A DNA stretch of 64,000 nt, from the NCBI RefSeq assembly GCF_001623875.1, contig NZ_LWAE01000002.1, forward strand, positions 1 to 64,000. The letters are read 5' to 3'. The notes beneath the pieces are model-generated. The model did no database searches, was not told where the DNA came from, and worked only from the letters and a program-made list of their open reading frames with translations. The position numbers and the translations under genes are program-made. This document shows positions 35,010 to 43,805 of the stretch, piece after piece. The stretch comes from Clostridium magnum DSM 2767 (GTDB taxonomy: Bacteria > Bacillota > Clostridia > Clostridiales > Clostridiaceae). How positions within the stretch are numbered: the first letter of the stretch is position 1; each line of letters opens with the position of its first letter.

Positions 35010-35225
35010 TTAACTTCGCACAGGATTTTTTGAAGAACACGGTACATTACACATACATTTACCGCATGCATCTCCTAAACCTATGGAGTACTCTGGTATA
35101 TTATCATTATAAATTTGGTCGTTACATCTTTTTTTATTTACAAAAGGATACCCATTTTCGGTAGAAATTGCACTGACTACACAATTTCATTATTCATTGC
35201 CATCATCCTCAATTCTATCATCATT
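35010..35225 (-). pseudogene. Relic of an iron-sulfur protein C-terminus
   Basis: Two minus-strand frames join as VVSAISTENGYPFVNKKRCN and IPEYSIGLGDACGKCMCNVP followed by CSSKNPVRS and a stop at 35012. The Cys pattern C-x2-C-x-C-x3-C resembles the 4Fe-4S region of QueG-like ferredoxin proteins often encoded with corrinoid methyltransferases. One frameshift separates the two parts and no start exists. The remaining gap to 35609 is AT-rich with nothing else recognisable. Confidence 0.4.
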
Positions 35226-35609
35226 CAGTAGCTCCTTTTTTTAAAACTATTTTAAAAGTTTTATATGATTTATTTAAAGCAAAGTTCATTCCAAAGTTAT
35301 TTATCAATACTTAGTGTAAAAAAGCAAAGAATAATAACTTAACAGTTACCAATCTTTGCTTTAATATTAAAGCATAATGTATAATAGAAATAAAACTGAA
35401 CAAATTACAAACTTATAGCAAATCACTGTATATAGCATTTGTTTCAAAAAATAATATCTTAGGATTTGTGTGAAATTCACCGTGATAATGTAATTAGTGT
35501 AAATAAATGGTTAATAAGTAAAATATGACTTAAAATTGTACGTATGTCTAGTTTTATTACGTCCATAAACAGTACACTTATTCTTTAGTAGGGGAAGGGG
35601 AATACATTT

Positions 35610-37109
35610 ATGATAGGGGAAAATCAAAAATTAATTGACTTAGAAGAAGAATTATTAAAATTAAAGCTTAAGATTTCTGAATATGAGAAGAAAAATATTT
35701 TGCTTGAGAATATATTAGAACAAATTGATGAAGCAATATATGCTTATGATAAGGCTGGTAGATTAATTTATATGAATAGTGTAAGTGAAAAAATTGAAGG
35801 TCAAAAAAGAGATATGTTAATAGGAAAAAAAGAAACAGAAATTTGGGGCACAAATTTAGCACTGACACTACTTCAAGATAAAAATACTATAGAAAATGAA
35901 AGAATGTATTACACAATCTCAAATGGTAAACGAGTTCATATTATGCATAGTATGTATCCGTATTTTGATAATAATGAAATTAAGGGATGTTTTTCTATTA
36001 CTAAAGATGTAACACAAATAGATGATATGTTATTGAATATATATGAGTTGCAGCAACAATTACGAACTAGTAAAAAAACAGATATTCCGATTAATGGGAC
36101 AAGATTTAGCTTAAATGATATTATAGGTGAGAGTCAAATAATGAAAAAATGTGTTGAAAGCGCATATAAAGTTTCTAAGCATAAATCTAATATTTTAATA
36201 TATGGAGAGACAGGTACAGGAAAAGAATTATTCGCTCAAGGAATTCATAATGCTGCAAGTAATCATAAGGAACCGTTTATAGCGATAAATTGTTCAGCTA
36301 TTCCTAGTAACTTATTGGAAAGTCTATTATTTGGAACAATAAAGGGATCGTTTACAGGGGCTTTAGAAACTAAGGGACTATTTGAACAAGCTGGAGAAGG
36401 AACTCTATTTTTAGATGAAGTAAATTCTATGCCTATAGATATGCAGCCCAAATTATTGCGAGTATTGCAGGAGAAAAGATACAGGAGGATAGGAGATACC
36501 AAAGACAAAAATGTAAGGTGTAGAGTTATAAGCTCTACTAATATAGATCCTGCTGAAGCAATAAGTTTAGGTCAAATAAGGCAAGATTTATATTATAGAA
36601 TTGCCACTGTAACTATTACAATACCACCATTAAGAGAACGGAAATCAGATATTTATTTACTAATATATCATTTTGTGGACAAGTACAACAAGATTTTTAA
36701 TACAAAGTTTGAATCAATAGACAATAGATTAATAGAGTCTTGTAATAATTATAATTGGCCTGGTAATGTTAGAGAATTAGAACATATGATAGAAAGTGCA
36801 TTGAATCTTTCTGAAAGCTATGAAGAAACATTATCTTTAGATTTATTTCCAGTTTTAATTAATAATGAAGATATACATAATCAACACCAGGTTTCTAAAG
36901 TAGATTGCTTTAGAGGTATAAAGAAAATAGATTTAAATAAGGAACTAAATAATTATGAAATGGAATTGATTAAAAATGCTTTAGTGGATAATAAGGGAAA
37001 CATGGCAGCAACAGCTCGGCAGTTATCAATTCACAGAAGTGTTTTATATAATAAACTGAAAAAATTAGATATGAATTTAAATAAGCTAACAGAATATGTA
37101 TTAAAATAA
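35610..37109 (+). CDS. Sigma-54-dependent PAS activator of methyltransferase system B
   Basis: The 499-residue protein has an N-terminal coiled coil (1-35), a PAS domain (about 37-140), a central AAA+ domain (about 165-400) with Walker A GETGTGKE (199-206), the sigma-54 contact loop GSFTGA (246-251, instead of GAFTGA), Walker B EGTLFLDEV and the sensor R-finger region DLYYRIATV, and a C-terminal Fis-type helix-turn-helix (NMAATARQLSIHRSVLYNKL). It should bind upstream of the -24/-12 promoters at 37277 and 40359 and drive open-complex formation when the PAS domain senses a signal. It is co-directional with, and 228 bp from, its presumed targets. Confidence 0.92.
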   Translation: MIGENQKLIDLEEELLKLKLKISEYEKKNILLENILEQIDEAIYAYDKAGRLIYMNSVSEKIEGQKRDMLIGKKETEIWGTNLALTLLQDKNTIENERMYYTISNGKRVHIMHSMYPYFDNNEIKGCFSITKDVTQIDDMLLNIYELQQQLRTSKKTDIPINGTRFSLNDIIGESQIMKKCVESAYKVSKHKSNILIYGETGTGKELFAQGIHNAASNHKEPFIAINCSAIPSNLLESLLFGTIKGSFTGALETKGLFEQAGEGTLFLDEVNSMPIDMQPKLLRVLQEKRYRRIGDTKDKNVRCRVISSTNIDPAEAISLGQIRQDLYYRIATVTITIPPLRERKSDIYLLIYHFVDKYNKIFNTKFESIDNRLIESCNNYNWPGNVRELEHMIESALNLSESYEETLSLDLFPVLINNEDIHNQHQVSKVDCFRGIKKIDLNKELNNYEMELIKNALVDNKGNMAATARQLSIHRSVLYNKLKKLDMNLNKLTEYVLK

Positions 37110-37243
37110 TACTATGTGACTATAAATTAGACACGATTATATAACGTTTCGGTTTACAGTTATACATGCAATTGAGTCTAGTAAATTAAAACAATTTTTC
37201 AGAGGTTGATTTGTATAAGAAAACAAAATATTGTAGTTTAAAT

Positions 37244-37276
37244 GACTTTCAGTGATTGAAAGTTATTTTTTTTTTC
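37244..37276 (+). terminator. Terminator of the activator gene, directly before promoter B
   Basis: ACTTTCA pairs with TTGAAAGT around GTGA, followed by a run of eleven T that touches the -24 element. Confidence 0.75.
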
Positions 37277-37292
37277 TGGCACAAACTTTGCT
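37277..37292 (+). promoter_or_regulatory. Sigma-54 (-24/-12) promoter of the mttB-like operon
   Basis: TGGCAC (37277-37282), 5 nt, TTGCT (37288-37292): a perfect match to the TGGCAC-N5-TTGCW consensus, 46 bp before the start codon. Confidence 0.88.
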
Positions 37293-37337
37293 TTATAGTA
37301 AAGTGTCAACAAAAATTAATATAAGGGGGATGTAATT

Positions 37338-38768
37338 ATGGATCATCAAAAAGAATTATTAGCTGTAGAGCAAATTCACCAAGCTAGTTTAAAAATACTT
37401 GATGAAATTGGGATTAAGTTTGGGAGTGAAAAAGTAAATGAAATCTTTAGAGCAAATGGATTTAGACAAGAAAATGGAAGGACATATTTTACCGAGGAGC
37501 AAGTTAACAAATATTTAAACATGGCAACCAAAGAATTCACTGTTTATGGAAGAGATGAAGATTATTTCATAAACGTAAATACAGAGGAGGTAAATTATTG
37601 TCCAGGCTATGGATCACCGATGATAACTAATGTAGATGGAAGTGTTAGACCAGCTTTATTTGATGACTATCTAAAAATGGCTAATTTATTTCATATGGAA
37701 AAATCATTTAAAGTAAACGGGGGTATTCTTGTTCAACCATCAGATATAGCTCCAGAAATAAGTATACCGGCAATGGTATATGCTGCAATAAAACGTTCCT
37801 CAAAAGTAATCTTTGGTATTCAAGGAGTTAAAAAGGATCAAGTAGATATATTTAATATGTTGGAAATTGTATTTGGAGGTAAAGAGGAATTAAGAAAAAA
37901 GGCCAGATATATAGTATTACCAACGCCTACTAGTCCCCTTAGAGTAGAGTCAAGTGCAATAGAGACATTACTTCTAGGTTGTGAATATAATCAACCTATT
38001 GCTGTTTGTTCAGCTTGTATGCCAGGTGCAACATCACCTGTTACTCTAGCAGGTTCAATTGCAATGTGTAATGCTGAGATGCTAAGTTGTATAGTATTAA
38101 CCCAGCTTGTAAATCCAGGGAATCCTGTAATGGAGTTGTTTGCTTGTTATGGTTCAAATGTTCAATCAGGAAATGCATCGATAGGTTCACCAGAGCTTAT
38201 TAAAGCTGCTAGATACGGATCATTACTTGCTAAAAAGTATGGATTAGCTTGTAGAAGTGGCGGTGCTTTAAGTGATGCAAAAGGTGTCACTGCTCAGGCT
38301 GGAGTTGAAACAGCTATGTGTTTATTCCACACTAATTTATATAAAGGAAATATTGCCATGCATTCAGCTGGTATTTTAGACTCCTTTGCAACAATGAGCT
38401 ATGAAAAATTAATGCTAGATTTTGAAGTAATAGATAGATGTGCTAATTATTTTGAAGATATCGAAGTAAATGAAAATACTTTGGCTTTTGATACTATAAA
38501 AGATGTAGCAGTAAATGGTGGTGTTTTCTTAAATAAAAAGCATACAGTTAAAAACTGTAGAAAAGCTTATATTCCTCAAGTAAGTTTAAGATCTAGTTTG
38601 CCAGCAGGAAAAGATCCTAATGAAGCACTTTATGAATCTATGCATAAAAGAATGGAGAAACAGTTAGCATCTTATGTTAAACCAAAATTAGATCCTGCAA
38701 TTGAAAAACAACTAGATGAATATATGTTAACCATTGGAATGAAGCCAGAAGATATTGAAAAAGTTTAA
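37338..38768 (+). CDS. MttB-family (non-pyrrolysine) methylamine:corrinoid methyltransferase, system B
   Basis: The 476-residue TIM-barrel protein belongs to the trimethylamine methyltransferase superfamily: LKILDEIGIKFGSEKVNEIF, NYCPGYGSPMITNVDGSVRP, CSACMPGATSPVTLAGSIAM and MELFACYGSNVQSGNASIGS are typical. There is no in-frame TAG, so it lacks pyrrolysine and falls with MtgB, MtcB and MtpB, which demethylate glycine betaine, carnitine or proline betaine. The substrate cannot be decided by eye; a quaternary amine is likely. The corrinoid protein and MtgA-like enzyme follow at 44 and 97 bp. Expression should depend on sigma-54. Confidence 0.9.
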   Translation: MDHQKELLAVEQIHQASLKILDEIGIKFGSEKVNEIFRANGFRQENGRTYFTEEQVNKYLNMATKEFTVYGRDEDYFINVNTEEVNYCPGYGSPMITNVDGSVRPALFDDYLKMANLFHMEKSFKVNGGILVQPSDIAPEISIPAMVYAAIKRSSKVIFGIQGVKKDQVDIFNMLEIVFGGKEELRKKARYIVLPTPTSPLRVESSAIETLLLGCEYNQPIAVCSACMPGATSPVTLAGSIAMCNAEMLSCIVLTQLVNPGNPVMELFACYGSNVQSGNASIGSPELIKAARYGSLLAKKYGLACRSGGALSDAKGVTAQAGVETAMCLFHTNLYKGNIAMHSAGILDSFATMSYEKLMLDFEVIDRCANYFEDIEVNENTLAFDTIKDVAVNGGVFLNKKHTVKNCRKAYIPQVSLRSSLPAGKDPNEALYESMHKRMEKQLASYVKPKLDPAIEKQLDEYMLTIGMKPEDIEKV

Positions 38769-38812
38769 TATGATAATAATTTAAGATTAATTTAATTAAG
38801 GGAGGAATAATT

Positions 38813-39448
38813 ATGAGTATAAAAAATGTATTTGATGCTGTATTAGATCTTGACGAGGAGGTTGTAGTAGAAGCAGTAAAAGCTGAAATAGAAACAGGAA
38901 CGAATGTAAACGATGTATTGGAACAAGGTCTAATTGCTGCAATGGATGAAGTAGGTAAAAGGTTTTCAGAAGGAGATTTGTTTGTACCTGAAATGTTAAT
39001 GGCAGCAGAAGCTATGAAGGCTGGATTAGAGCAAGTAAAACCATTATTAAAAGGTGAAGCTGCACAAAGTAAAGGAATATTTATTATTGGAACTGTAAAA
39101 GGAGATTTACATGATATAGGTAAAAATCTTTGCGCTATGATGGTTGAAGGTGCTGGATATGATGTAATAGATCTAGGTATAGATGTAGAGCCTGAAGTTT
39201 TTGTAGAGAGAATAAAAGAAACAGGAGCACCTGTTATAGCTCTTTCAGCTCTTTTAACAACTACTATGCCGGCTATGGCAGAAACAATAGAAAAAGTAAG
39301 AGCAGCAGGCTTAGATACAAAAGTATTAGTAGGTGGAGCACCTGTATCTCAACAATATGCAGACAAGATTGGTGCTAATGGATATAGTGATGATGCCCCT
39401 GGATGTGTTGAATTAGTGAAGAAATTTATGACATTAGCGAATTCTTAA
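38813..39448 (+). CDS. Corrinoid protein of methyltransferase system B
   Basis: The 211-residue protein has the helical B12-binding 2 cap (MDEVGKRFSEGDLFVPEMLM) and the cobalamin domain with D98-L-H100-D-I-G103, SALLTTTMPAMAETIE and VGGAPVSQQYADKIGANGYS. His100 is the expected cobalt ligand. It accepts the methyl group from the MttB-like enzyme and passes it to the MtgA-like enzyme. It is clearly related to, but distinct from, the system A corrinoid protein. SD GGGAGG is 7 nt before the ATG. Confidence 0.94.
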   Translation: MSIKNVFDAVLDLDEEVVVEAVKAEIETGTNVNDVLEQGLIAAMDEVGKRFSEGDLFVPEMLMAAEAMKAGLEQVKPLLKGEAAQSKGIFIIGTVKGDLHDIGKNLCAMMVEGAGYDVIDLGIDVEPEVFVERIKETGAPVIALSALLTTTMPAMAETIEKVRAAGLDTKVLVGGAPVSQQYADKIGANGYSDDAPGCVELVKKFMTLANS

Positions 39449-39470
39449 GTTTTATAAATTTATCACTTAT

Positions 39471-39520
39471 TACAGAGCTGACTGTTGTAAAAAATGGGTT
39501 CACCAGTCAGCTTTAACTTA
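39471..39520 (+). other. Intercistronic hairpin in operon B
   Basis: AGCTGACTG pairs with CAGTCAGCT, followed by TTTAACTT. The weak T-run suggests processing or partial termination that would lower expression of the downstream gene. Confidence 0.5.
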
Positions 39521-39545
39521 ATTATTTAATAGGAGTTGATTAGAT

Positions 39546-40346
39546 ATGTATATAGTTGGAGAATTAATAAATGCAAGTCGTAAGCTAGTTGGGCAAGCGA
39601 TAAGAGAGCAAAATAGTGAATATATAAAACAAATAGCTAAAGAACAAGAAGAAGCAGGTGCAAATTATATAGATGTAAATGCAGGTATTTTTGTTGAAGA
39701 AGAGCCGGAATATCTTGAGTGGCTAGTAAAAAATGTTCAAGAGGCTGTAAACATACCTTGCTGCATAGATAGTCCAAGTTCAGTGGCACTAGAAAGAGGA
39801 CTTGCTGCACATACAAAAGGATTTCCCATGATAAATTCAATATCTTTAGAAAAAGATAGATACGATCAAGTTTTGTCTATAGTAAGAAACACAGATTTAA
39901 AGGTTGTTGCTTTATGTATGAGTGATAAAGGAATGCCTCAAACAAGAAATGAAAGAGTACTAATTGCAGATCAATTGGTAAATAGTTTGGTGAAAAATGG
40001 TGTAAAAGCCGAAAATATTTTTCTTGACCCGCTAGTGCAGCCTATTGGAACTAATGATACTTTTGGAATTGAATTTATTGATGCTGTTGAAGATATAAGA
40101 AAGGCGTTTCCAGAAGTACATTTTATGTGTGGATTATCAAATATTTCCTTTGGGTTGCCTGAGAGAAAATATATGAATAGTATATTTGCAACAATGGCAA
40201 TAGCTAAAGGACTTGATGGACTGATGGTAAATCCATTAGATAAAAAAATGATGGCCAATATTATTGTTGCTGAGACATTAGCTGGAAAAGATAAGTCCTG
40301 TATGAAATATTTAAAAGCATTTAGGAAGAAGAAATTTGAATTTTGA
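39546..40346 (+). CDS. Methyltetrahydrofolate:corrinoid methyltransferase (MtgA-like), system B
   Basis: The 266-residue pterin-binding TIM barrel has VGELINASRKLVGQAI, GANYIDVNAGIF, IPCCIDSPSSVALERG, MINSISLE and MCGLSNISFGLPERKYMNSI in the same order as the system A enzyme at 24164. It transfers the methyl group from the system B corrinoid protein to tetrahydrofolate. Start ATG with AGGAGTTGATT upstream. It closes the MttB-like operon; a second sigma-54 promoter follows right after its stop codon. Confidence 0.91.
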   Translation: MYIVGELINASRKLVGQAIREQNSEYIKQIAKEQEEAGANYIDVNAGIFVEEEPEYLEWLVKNVQEAVNIPCCIDSPSSVALERGLAAHTKGFPMINSISLEKDRYDQVLSIVRNTDLKVVALCMSDKGMPQTRNERVLIADQLVNSLVKNGVKAENIFLDPLVQPIGTNDTFGIEFIDAVEDIRKAFPEVHFMCGLSNISFGLPERKYMNSIFATMAIAKGLDGLMVNPLDKKMMANIIVAETLAGKDKSCMKYLKAFRKKKFEF

Positions 40347-40358
40347 AATAATTTATAG

Positions 40359-40374
40359 TGGCATGTGATTTGCT
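40359..40374 (+). promoter_or_regulatory. Sigma-54 (-24/-12) promoter of the MFS gene
   Basis: TGGCAT (40359-40364), 5 nt, TTGCT (40370-40374), one mismatch from consensus, 33 bp before the start codon. Confidence 0.75.
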
Positions 40375-40407
40375 TAGTATATTAATACAAGGAAAGGGGG
40401 AATAGAA

Positions 40408-41673
40408 TTGGATAGTAAAAAACATTCTTTTAAAAGATGGATTATGCTAAGCATATTATGCTTAGGCGGTGGTATTATATATCAATTGCCATTTTTAAGA
40501 TTTGCTTACTATATTCCAATGCAAAAAGCTTTAGGCCTAACAAACATGCAAATAGGAAACCTATCAAGTGTCTATGGAATTGTCGCAATGATTTGTTATT
40601 TTCCTGGGGGATGGCTTGCTGACCGTTTTTCGTGCAGAAAAATGCTAGCATTTTCCTTTGTGGCTACTGGTTTAGGAGGTTTTTATTTTTCTACATTTCC
40701 ATCATACAGAATGTGTATAATACTACACGCGTTCTGGGGATGTGTTACTATTTTTACCTATTGGGCTGCACTAATAAAAGCAGTCAGAATGTTGGGGGAT
40801 AGTTCAGAACAGGGAAGATTATACGGTCTTCTTGAAGGCGGTAGAGGATTAGTATCAACACTAGCTGGTCTAGCTATTCTAAACGTATTTGCCAAAATGG
40901 GCCAAGATACTTATGGATTAGCATGGGTTATTAATTTGTATGCTGGTCTTTCAATAATAGTAGGTATACTTACCTGGTTCGTATTGGAAGATTCCGAGAA
41001 AGAAGAAAATCCAAGTTCAGTACTGAAGGATACAATTTTAGTAGTAAAGGATCCTAGGGTTTGGCTAATCGCATTAATAATATTTACAACTTATTCTGTA
41101 TACTGTGGGCAAACTTATTTGACTCCTTACGTAACTACGGTTTATGGTGCTTCGGTAGCAATTGGAGCTTTACTTGGAATAATTCGTTCGTACGTGCTTC
41201 AAATGGCTGGCGGAGCTACTTCTGGATTCATAGCTGATAAAATAGGATCTTCTGCTAAGGTACTATTTGTAGGGTATATTATGCTAATTATTTGTTTAGC
41301 AATATTTATAATACTTCCTGGTAATAAAGCTCTTCTTCCAATTGTAATAGTGAACATGTTAGTTTTAGGATTTGTAGACTATGGAATGAGAGGAATTTAT
41401 TTTGCCACAGTAGATGAGGTGAAAATTTCTATTTCTGTTGCTGGGGCAGCAGTTGGTTTTGCATCATTTATTGGATATATTCCAGATGCATTTATATATA
41501 CCCTTATGGGTAACTGGTTGGACAAATACCCAGGGCAATTAGGATATAAGTATATTTTTATATTTCTTTTTGTGATGGAAGTAATAGGTCTAATAGTCTC
41601 AATGCTGTTGCTTAGGCTCATAAAGAAAAATTCATATCATACCTCTGGAGAAGATTTCTCTATAGATAAATAA
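40408..41673 (+). CDS. MFS transporter linked to methyltransferase system B
   Basis: The 421-residue protein has 12 predicted membrane helices, with FPGGWLADRFSCRKMLAFSF as the conserved MFS loop and ATSGFIADKIGSSAKV in the second half. By pattern it belongs to the NarK/nitrate or ACS-like branch. Its own sigma-54 promoter and position right after operon B suggest that it imports the methylated substrate, replacing the BCCT betaine transporters usually found with MtgB systems. The start is a TTG with AAAGGGGG upstream. Confidence 0.85.
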   Translation: MDSKKHSFKRWIMLSILCLGGGIIYQLPFLRFAYYIPMQKALGLTNMQIGNLSSVYGIVAMICYFPGGWLADRFSCRKMLAFSFVATGLGGFYFSTFPSYRMCIILHAFWGCVTIFTYWAALIKAVRMLGDSSEQGRLYGLLEGGRGLVSTLAGLAILNVFAKMGQDTYGLAWVINLYAGLSIIVGILTWFVLEDSEKEENPSSVLKDTILVVKDPRVWLIALIIFTTYSVYCGQTYLTPYVTTVYGASVAIGALLGIIRSYVLQMAGGATSGFIADKIGSSAKVLFVGYIMLIICLAIFIILPGNKALLPIVIVNMLVLGFVDYGMRGIYFATVDEVKISISVAGAAVGFASFIGYIPDAFIYTLMGNWLDKYPGQLGYKYIFIFLFVMEVIGLIVSMLLLRLIKKNSYHTSGEDFSIDK

Positions 41674-41707
41674 ATCCACAGAGTAGAACTATTAAAATAG
41701 CAATTTC

Positions 41708-41760
41708 AAAAGTATGTTGAAGTTTTAGATAAAAGAGAAATTTCAACATACTTTTATATT
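41708..41760 (+). terminator. Terminator of the MFS gene
   Basis: AAGTATGTTGAA pairs with TTCAACATACTT, then T-rich. Confidence 0.8.
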
Positions 41761-41809
41761 TTGCTATATTTATTTTTTATAGTGACAGCCTAATGAGATT
41801 TGTAGAAAT

Positions 41810-42297
41810 ATGATTCCATTTGACCCAGAAAAAGCACAACTGTAATGGCAATAAAACTGCAATAATATACTATATGTCATTTGATTTTAAGAGGAAAAGA
41901 TGAAGCATTGTGTAATGAATTACTTTTATCTCTTGCAGATAGCTATACTCAAACTAATCTTTATATAAGTTGCAAGAAAGATAGTACTATAATTAGAAAA
42001 GCAAAAGATATGATTTATTGTAGCTTAGAAAATGTATTAAGACTTGATGACATTTGTAAAGAGCTTGATATGTCAAAATTTCAGTTTATCAGATTATTTA
42101 AAGCTAATACTGGAATTTCACCATACCAATATTTTCTTAACTGTAAGTTAGAACTTGCAAAGCAGTTAATAGAAAAAAGCAAGGATATTTATTCGGCAGT
42201 AGCAGAATGTGGTTTTGTTGATTTAACACATTTAAATAAGCATTTTAAAAGCATATATGGAATAACAGCATTTGAATATATGCCACACCTAAATTGA
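41810..42297 (+). pseudogene. AraC-family regulator with internal deletion
   Basis: A start ATG at 41810 encodes MIPFDPEKAQL and then a stop. From 41881 an open frame gives the C-terminal AraC domain: LRLDDICKELDMSKFQFIRL, FKANTGISPYQYFL and IYSAVAECGFVDLTHLNKHF. The sensing domain (about 130 residues) is missing between the two. The 138-residue remainder has no ribosome binding site in frame, so the gene is probably dead. Its former target may be a neighbour. Confidence 0.65.
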
Positions 42298-42336
42298 GGA
42301 CGAGTTTTTAAAGTGAAATTTGATATAAGCAGAAAT

Positions 42337-42380
42337 ATCTTTATAATTAGTATCCAAGCAGTCTGTGTTAACTCTCGACA
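42337..42380 (+). repeat. 44-bp repeat, copy 1
   Basis: ATCTTTATAATTAGTATCCA and the following 24 bp recur at 55423-55466 with about four differences. The 3' part forms the terminator stem given next. Confidence 0.65.
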
Positions 42381-42397
42381 CAGACTTTTTTTATTGA
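42360..42397 (+). terminator. Hairpin terminator after the AraC relic
   Basis: AGTCTGTGT pairs with ACACAGACT, followed by seven T. Confidence 0.75.
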
Positions 42398-42404
42398 TAT
42401 TTAT

Positions 42405-42450
42405 TCGATGACTACTCGATCTAAAACTCCAAACTTATTAAAGTTTTAAC
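42405..42450 (+). mobile_element. Left-end fragment of the IS200/IS605-like element
   Basis: TTTAT is followed by TCGATGACTACTCGATCTAA, close to the left end of the full copies; similarity then fades. The stretch 42451-42646 is AT-rich with nothing else that I recognise. Confidence 0.5.
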
Positions 42451-42646
42451 TTTATATTCCAATAAATGTATAGTATATCTATATTGCTATTCTGAGAAAA
42501 TTGATATATAATAATCACGTTAGTTTATTGAGAATGAGTTTCAAGTTCAAGTAATAAATAATATCATTATTGTTTAGTTTGAAATTTATATAGTGAGCTT
42601 GGAAACTAGTTCCCAATAGGTTCAAAAAAGACTTTAAGGCATTAGT

Positions 42647-42844
42647 CCGATGACTACCCGCTCTAATACTTCTAGCTTATATGAAACTCCTCTTCCTAAT
42701 GTCAGAGGAGTAAGCGATTCGCACCAAATCATAGATTTGGGCTCTCTGCTTAACTGGGAGTAAAGAGCGGCTATGTCCCTGGATTCGTTCAACTAAGAAT
42801 CAGGTGGGGGTTGAAACCCCATCTGATTCAAGTTTACACTTCAT
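42647..42844 (+). mobile_element. IS200/IS605-like non-autonomous element, copy 2 (198 bp)
   Basis: Starts CCGATGACTACCCGCTCTAA and ends with GGATTCGTTCAACTAAGAAT, a perfect hairpin (CAGGTGGGG / CCCCATCTG), TTCAAG and CACTTCAT. It has about 70 extra bp in the middle (with a further AAATCATAGATTTGG hairpin) compared with copies 1 and 3. It is preceded by ATTAGT instead of TTTAT. The right end lies 21 bp before the start codon of the ABC transporter operon. Confidence 0.7.
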
Positions 42845-42865
42845 AGAAAGGGTGATAAAAACAAG

Positions 42866-43804
42866 TTGGTAAAGTACATAATAAAAAGGTTAATCTATTT
42901 AATACCTGTTTTACTTGGAATTACATTTTTAACTTTTGCGCTTACATATCTTTCACCGGGGGATCCGGCAGAACTAATGCTTAGCGCCACTGGAGTTACT
43001 CCTTCGCCAGAACTTATACAACAAGTTAGAGAAGGACTAGGATTAAATAAACCCTTTCTTACTCAGTATTTACATTGGTTGACAGATGTGTTTAAGGGGG
43101 ATTTTGGTACTTCCTATAAATATAACAAGCCTGTATTAGATTTGATATTAAGAGCTTTGCCTGCTACTTTTAAGCTTGCAGGGATGACCATACTAATGAC
43201 GACGATTATAGCACTGCCATTAGGGATAATATCAGCATTACATAGGAATAAGGCACTAGATAACATAATAAGAGCAGTGTCATTTCTTGGAATATCACTG
43301 CCAGCACCTTGGATAGCACTAATACTGATGTACATATTTGCACTGAAACTTAAAGTTTTGCCTGTGATGGGCAGCTCAAACTGGACAAGTATCATATTGC
43401 CTTCCGCTTCTATGACTATTTTATTGGCATCTAGATATACAAGACAGGTAAGGGTATCCATATTGGAAGAGATATCTCAGGAGTATGTAATAGGTGCAAA
43501 AGCTAGAGGAATTAAAGGTAGAGTAATATTATTAAGACACGTTCTAAGAAGTTCAGTAGTTCCTATAATAACCTTACTAGGATTATCTTTTGGAGTACTG
43601 CTTGGAGGAGCAGTGATTATAGAAACTATTTTTTCTTGGCCGGGAGTGGGCAAGCTGGCTATAGAGGCCATATTTACAAGAGATTATCCATTGATACAAG
43701 GCTATGTTGTATGGATGACAGTTATTTACATGTTGATTAATATGTTGGTGGATATTTCCTATTATATTTTAGATCCACGTATCCGTTTAGAAAAGAGGGC
43801 TTAA
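42866..43804 (+). CDS. ABC transporter permease, NikB/DppB type
   Basis: The 312-residue inner-membrane protein begins KYIIKRLIYLIPVLLGITFL and contains the permease loop EYVIGAKARGIKGRVILLRH (EAA motif) and GLSFGVLLGGAVIIETIFSW near the end, as in nickel/dipeptide permeases. A TTG start follows GGGTGAT. It is the first gene of a B-C-A-D-E operon (42866-47971). The leader directly before it is the end of an IS-like element. Confidence 0.9.
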   Translation: MVKYIIKRLIYLIPVLLGITFLTFALTYLSPGDPAELMLSATGVTPSPELIQQVREGLGLNKPFLTQYLHWLTDVFKGDFGTSYKYNKPVLDLILRALPATFKLAGMTILMTTIIALPLGIISALHRNKALDNIIRAVSFLGISLPAPWIALILMYIFALKLKVLPVMGSSNWTSIILPSASMTILLASRYTRQVRVSILEEISQEYVIGAKARGIKGRVILLRHVLRSSVVPIITLLGLSFGVLLGGAVIIETIFSWPGVGKLAIEAIFTRDYPLIQGYVVWMTVIYMLINMLVDISYYILDPRIRLEKRA

Positions 43805-43805
43805 C

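Noticed and set aside
37338-38768. Pyrrolysine-containing trimethylamine methyltransferase
   Set aside because: The MttB-family frame has no internal TAG and is full length, so it belongs to the non-pyrrolysine group.
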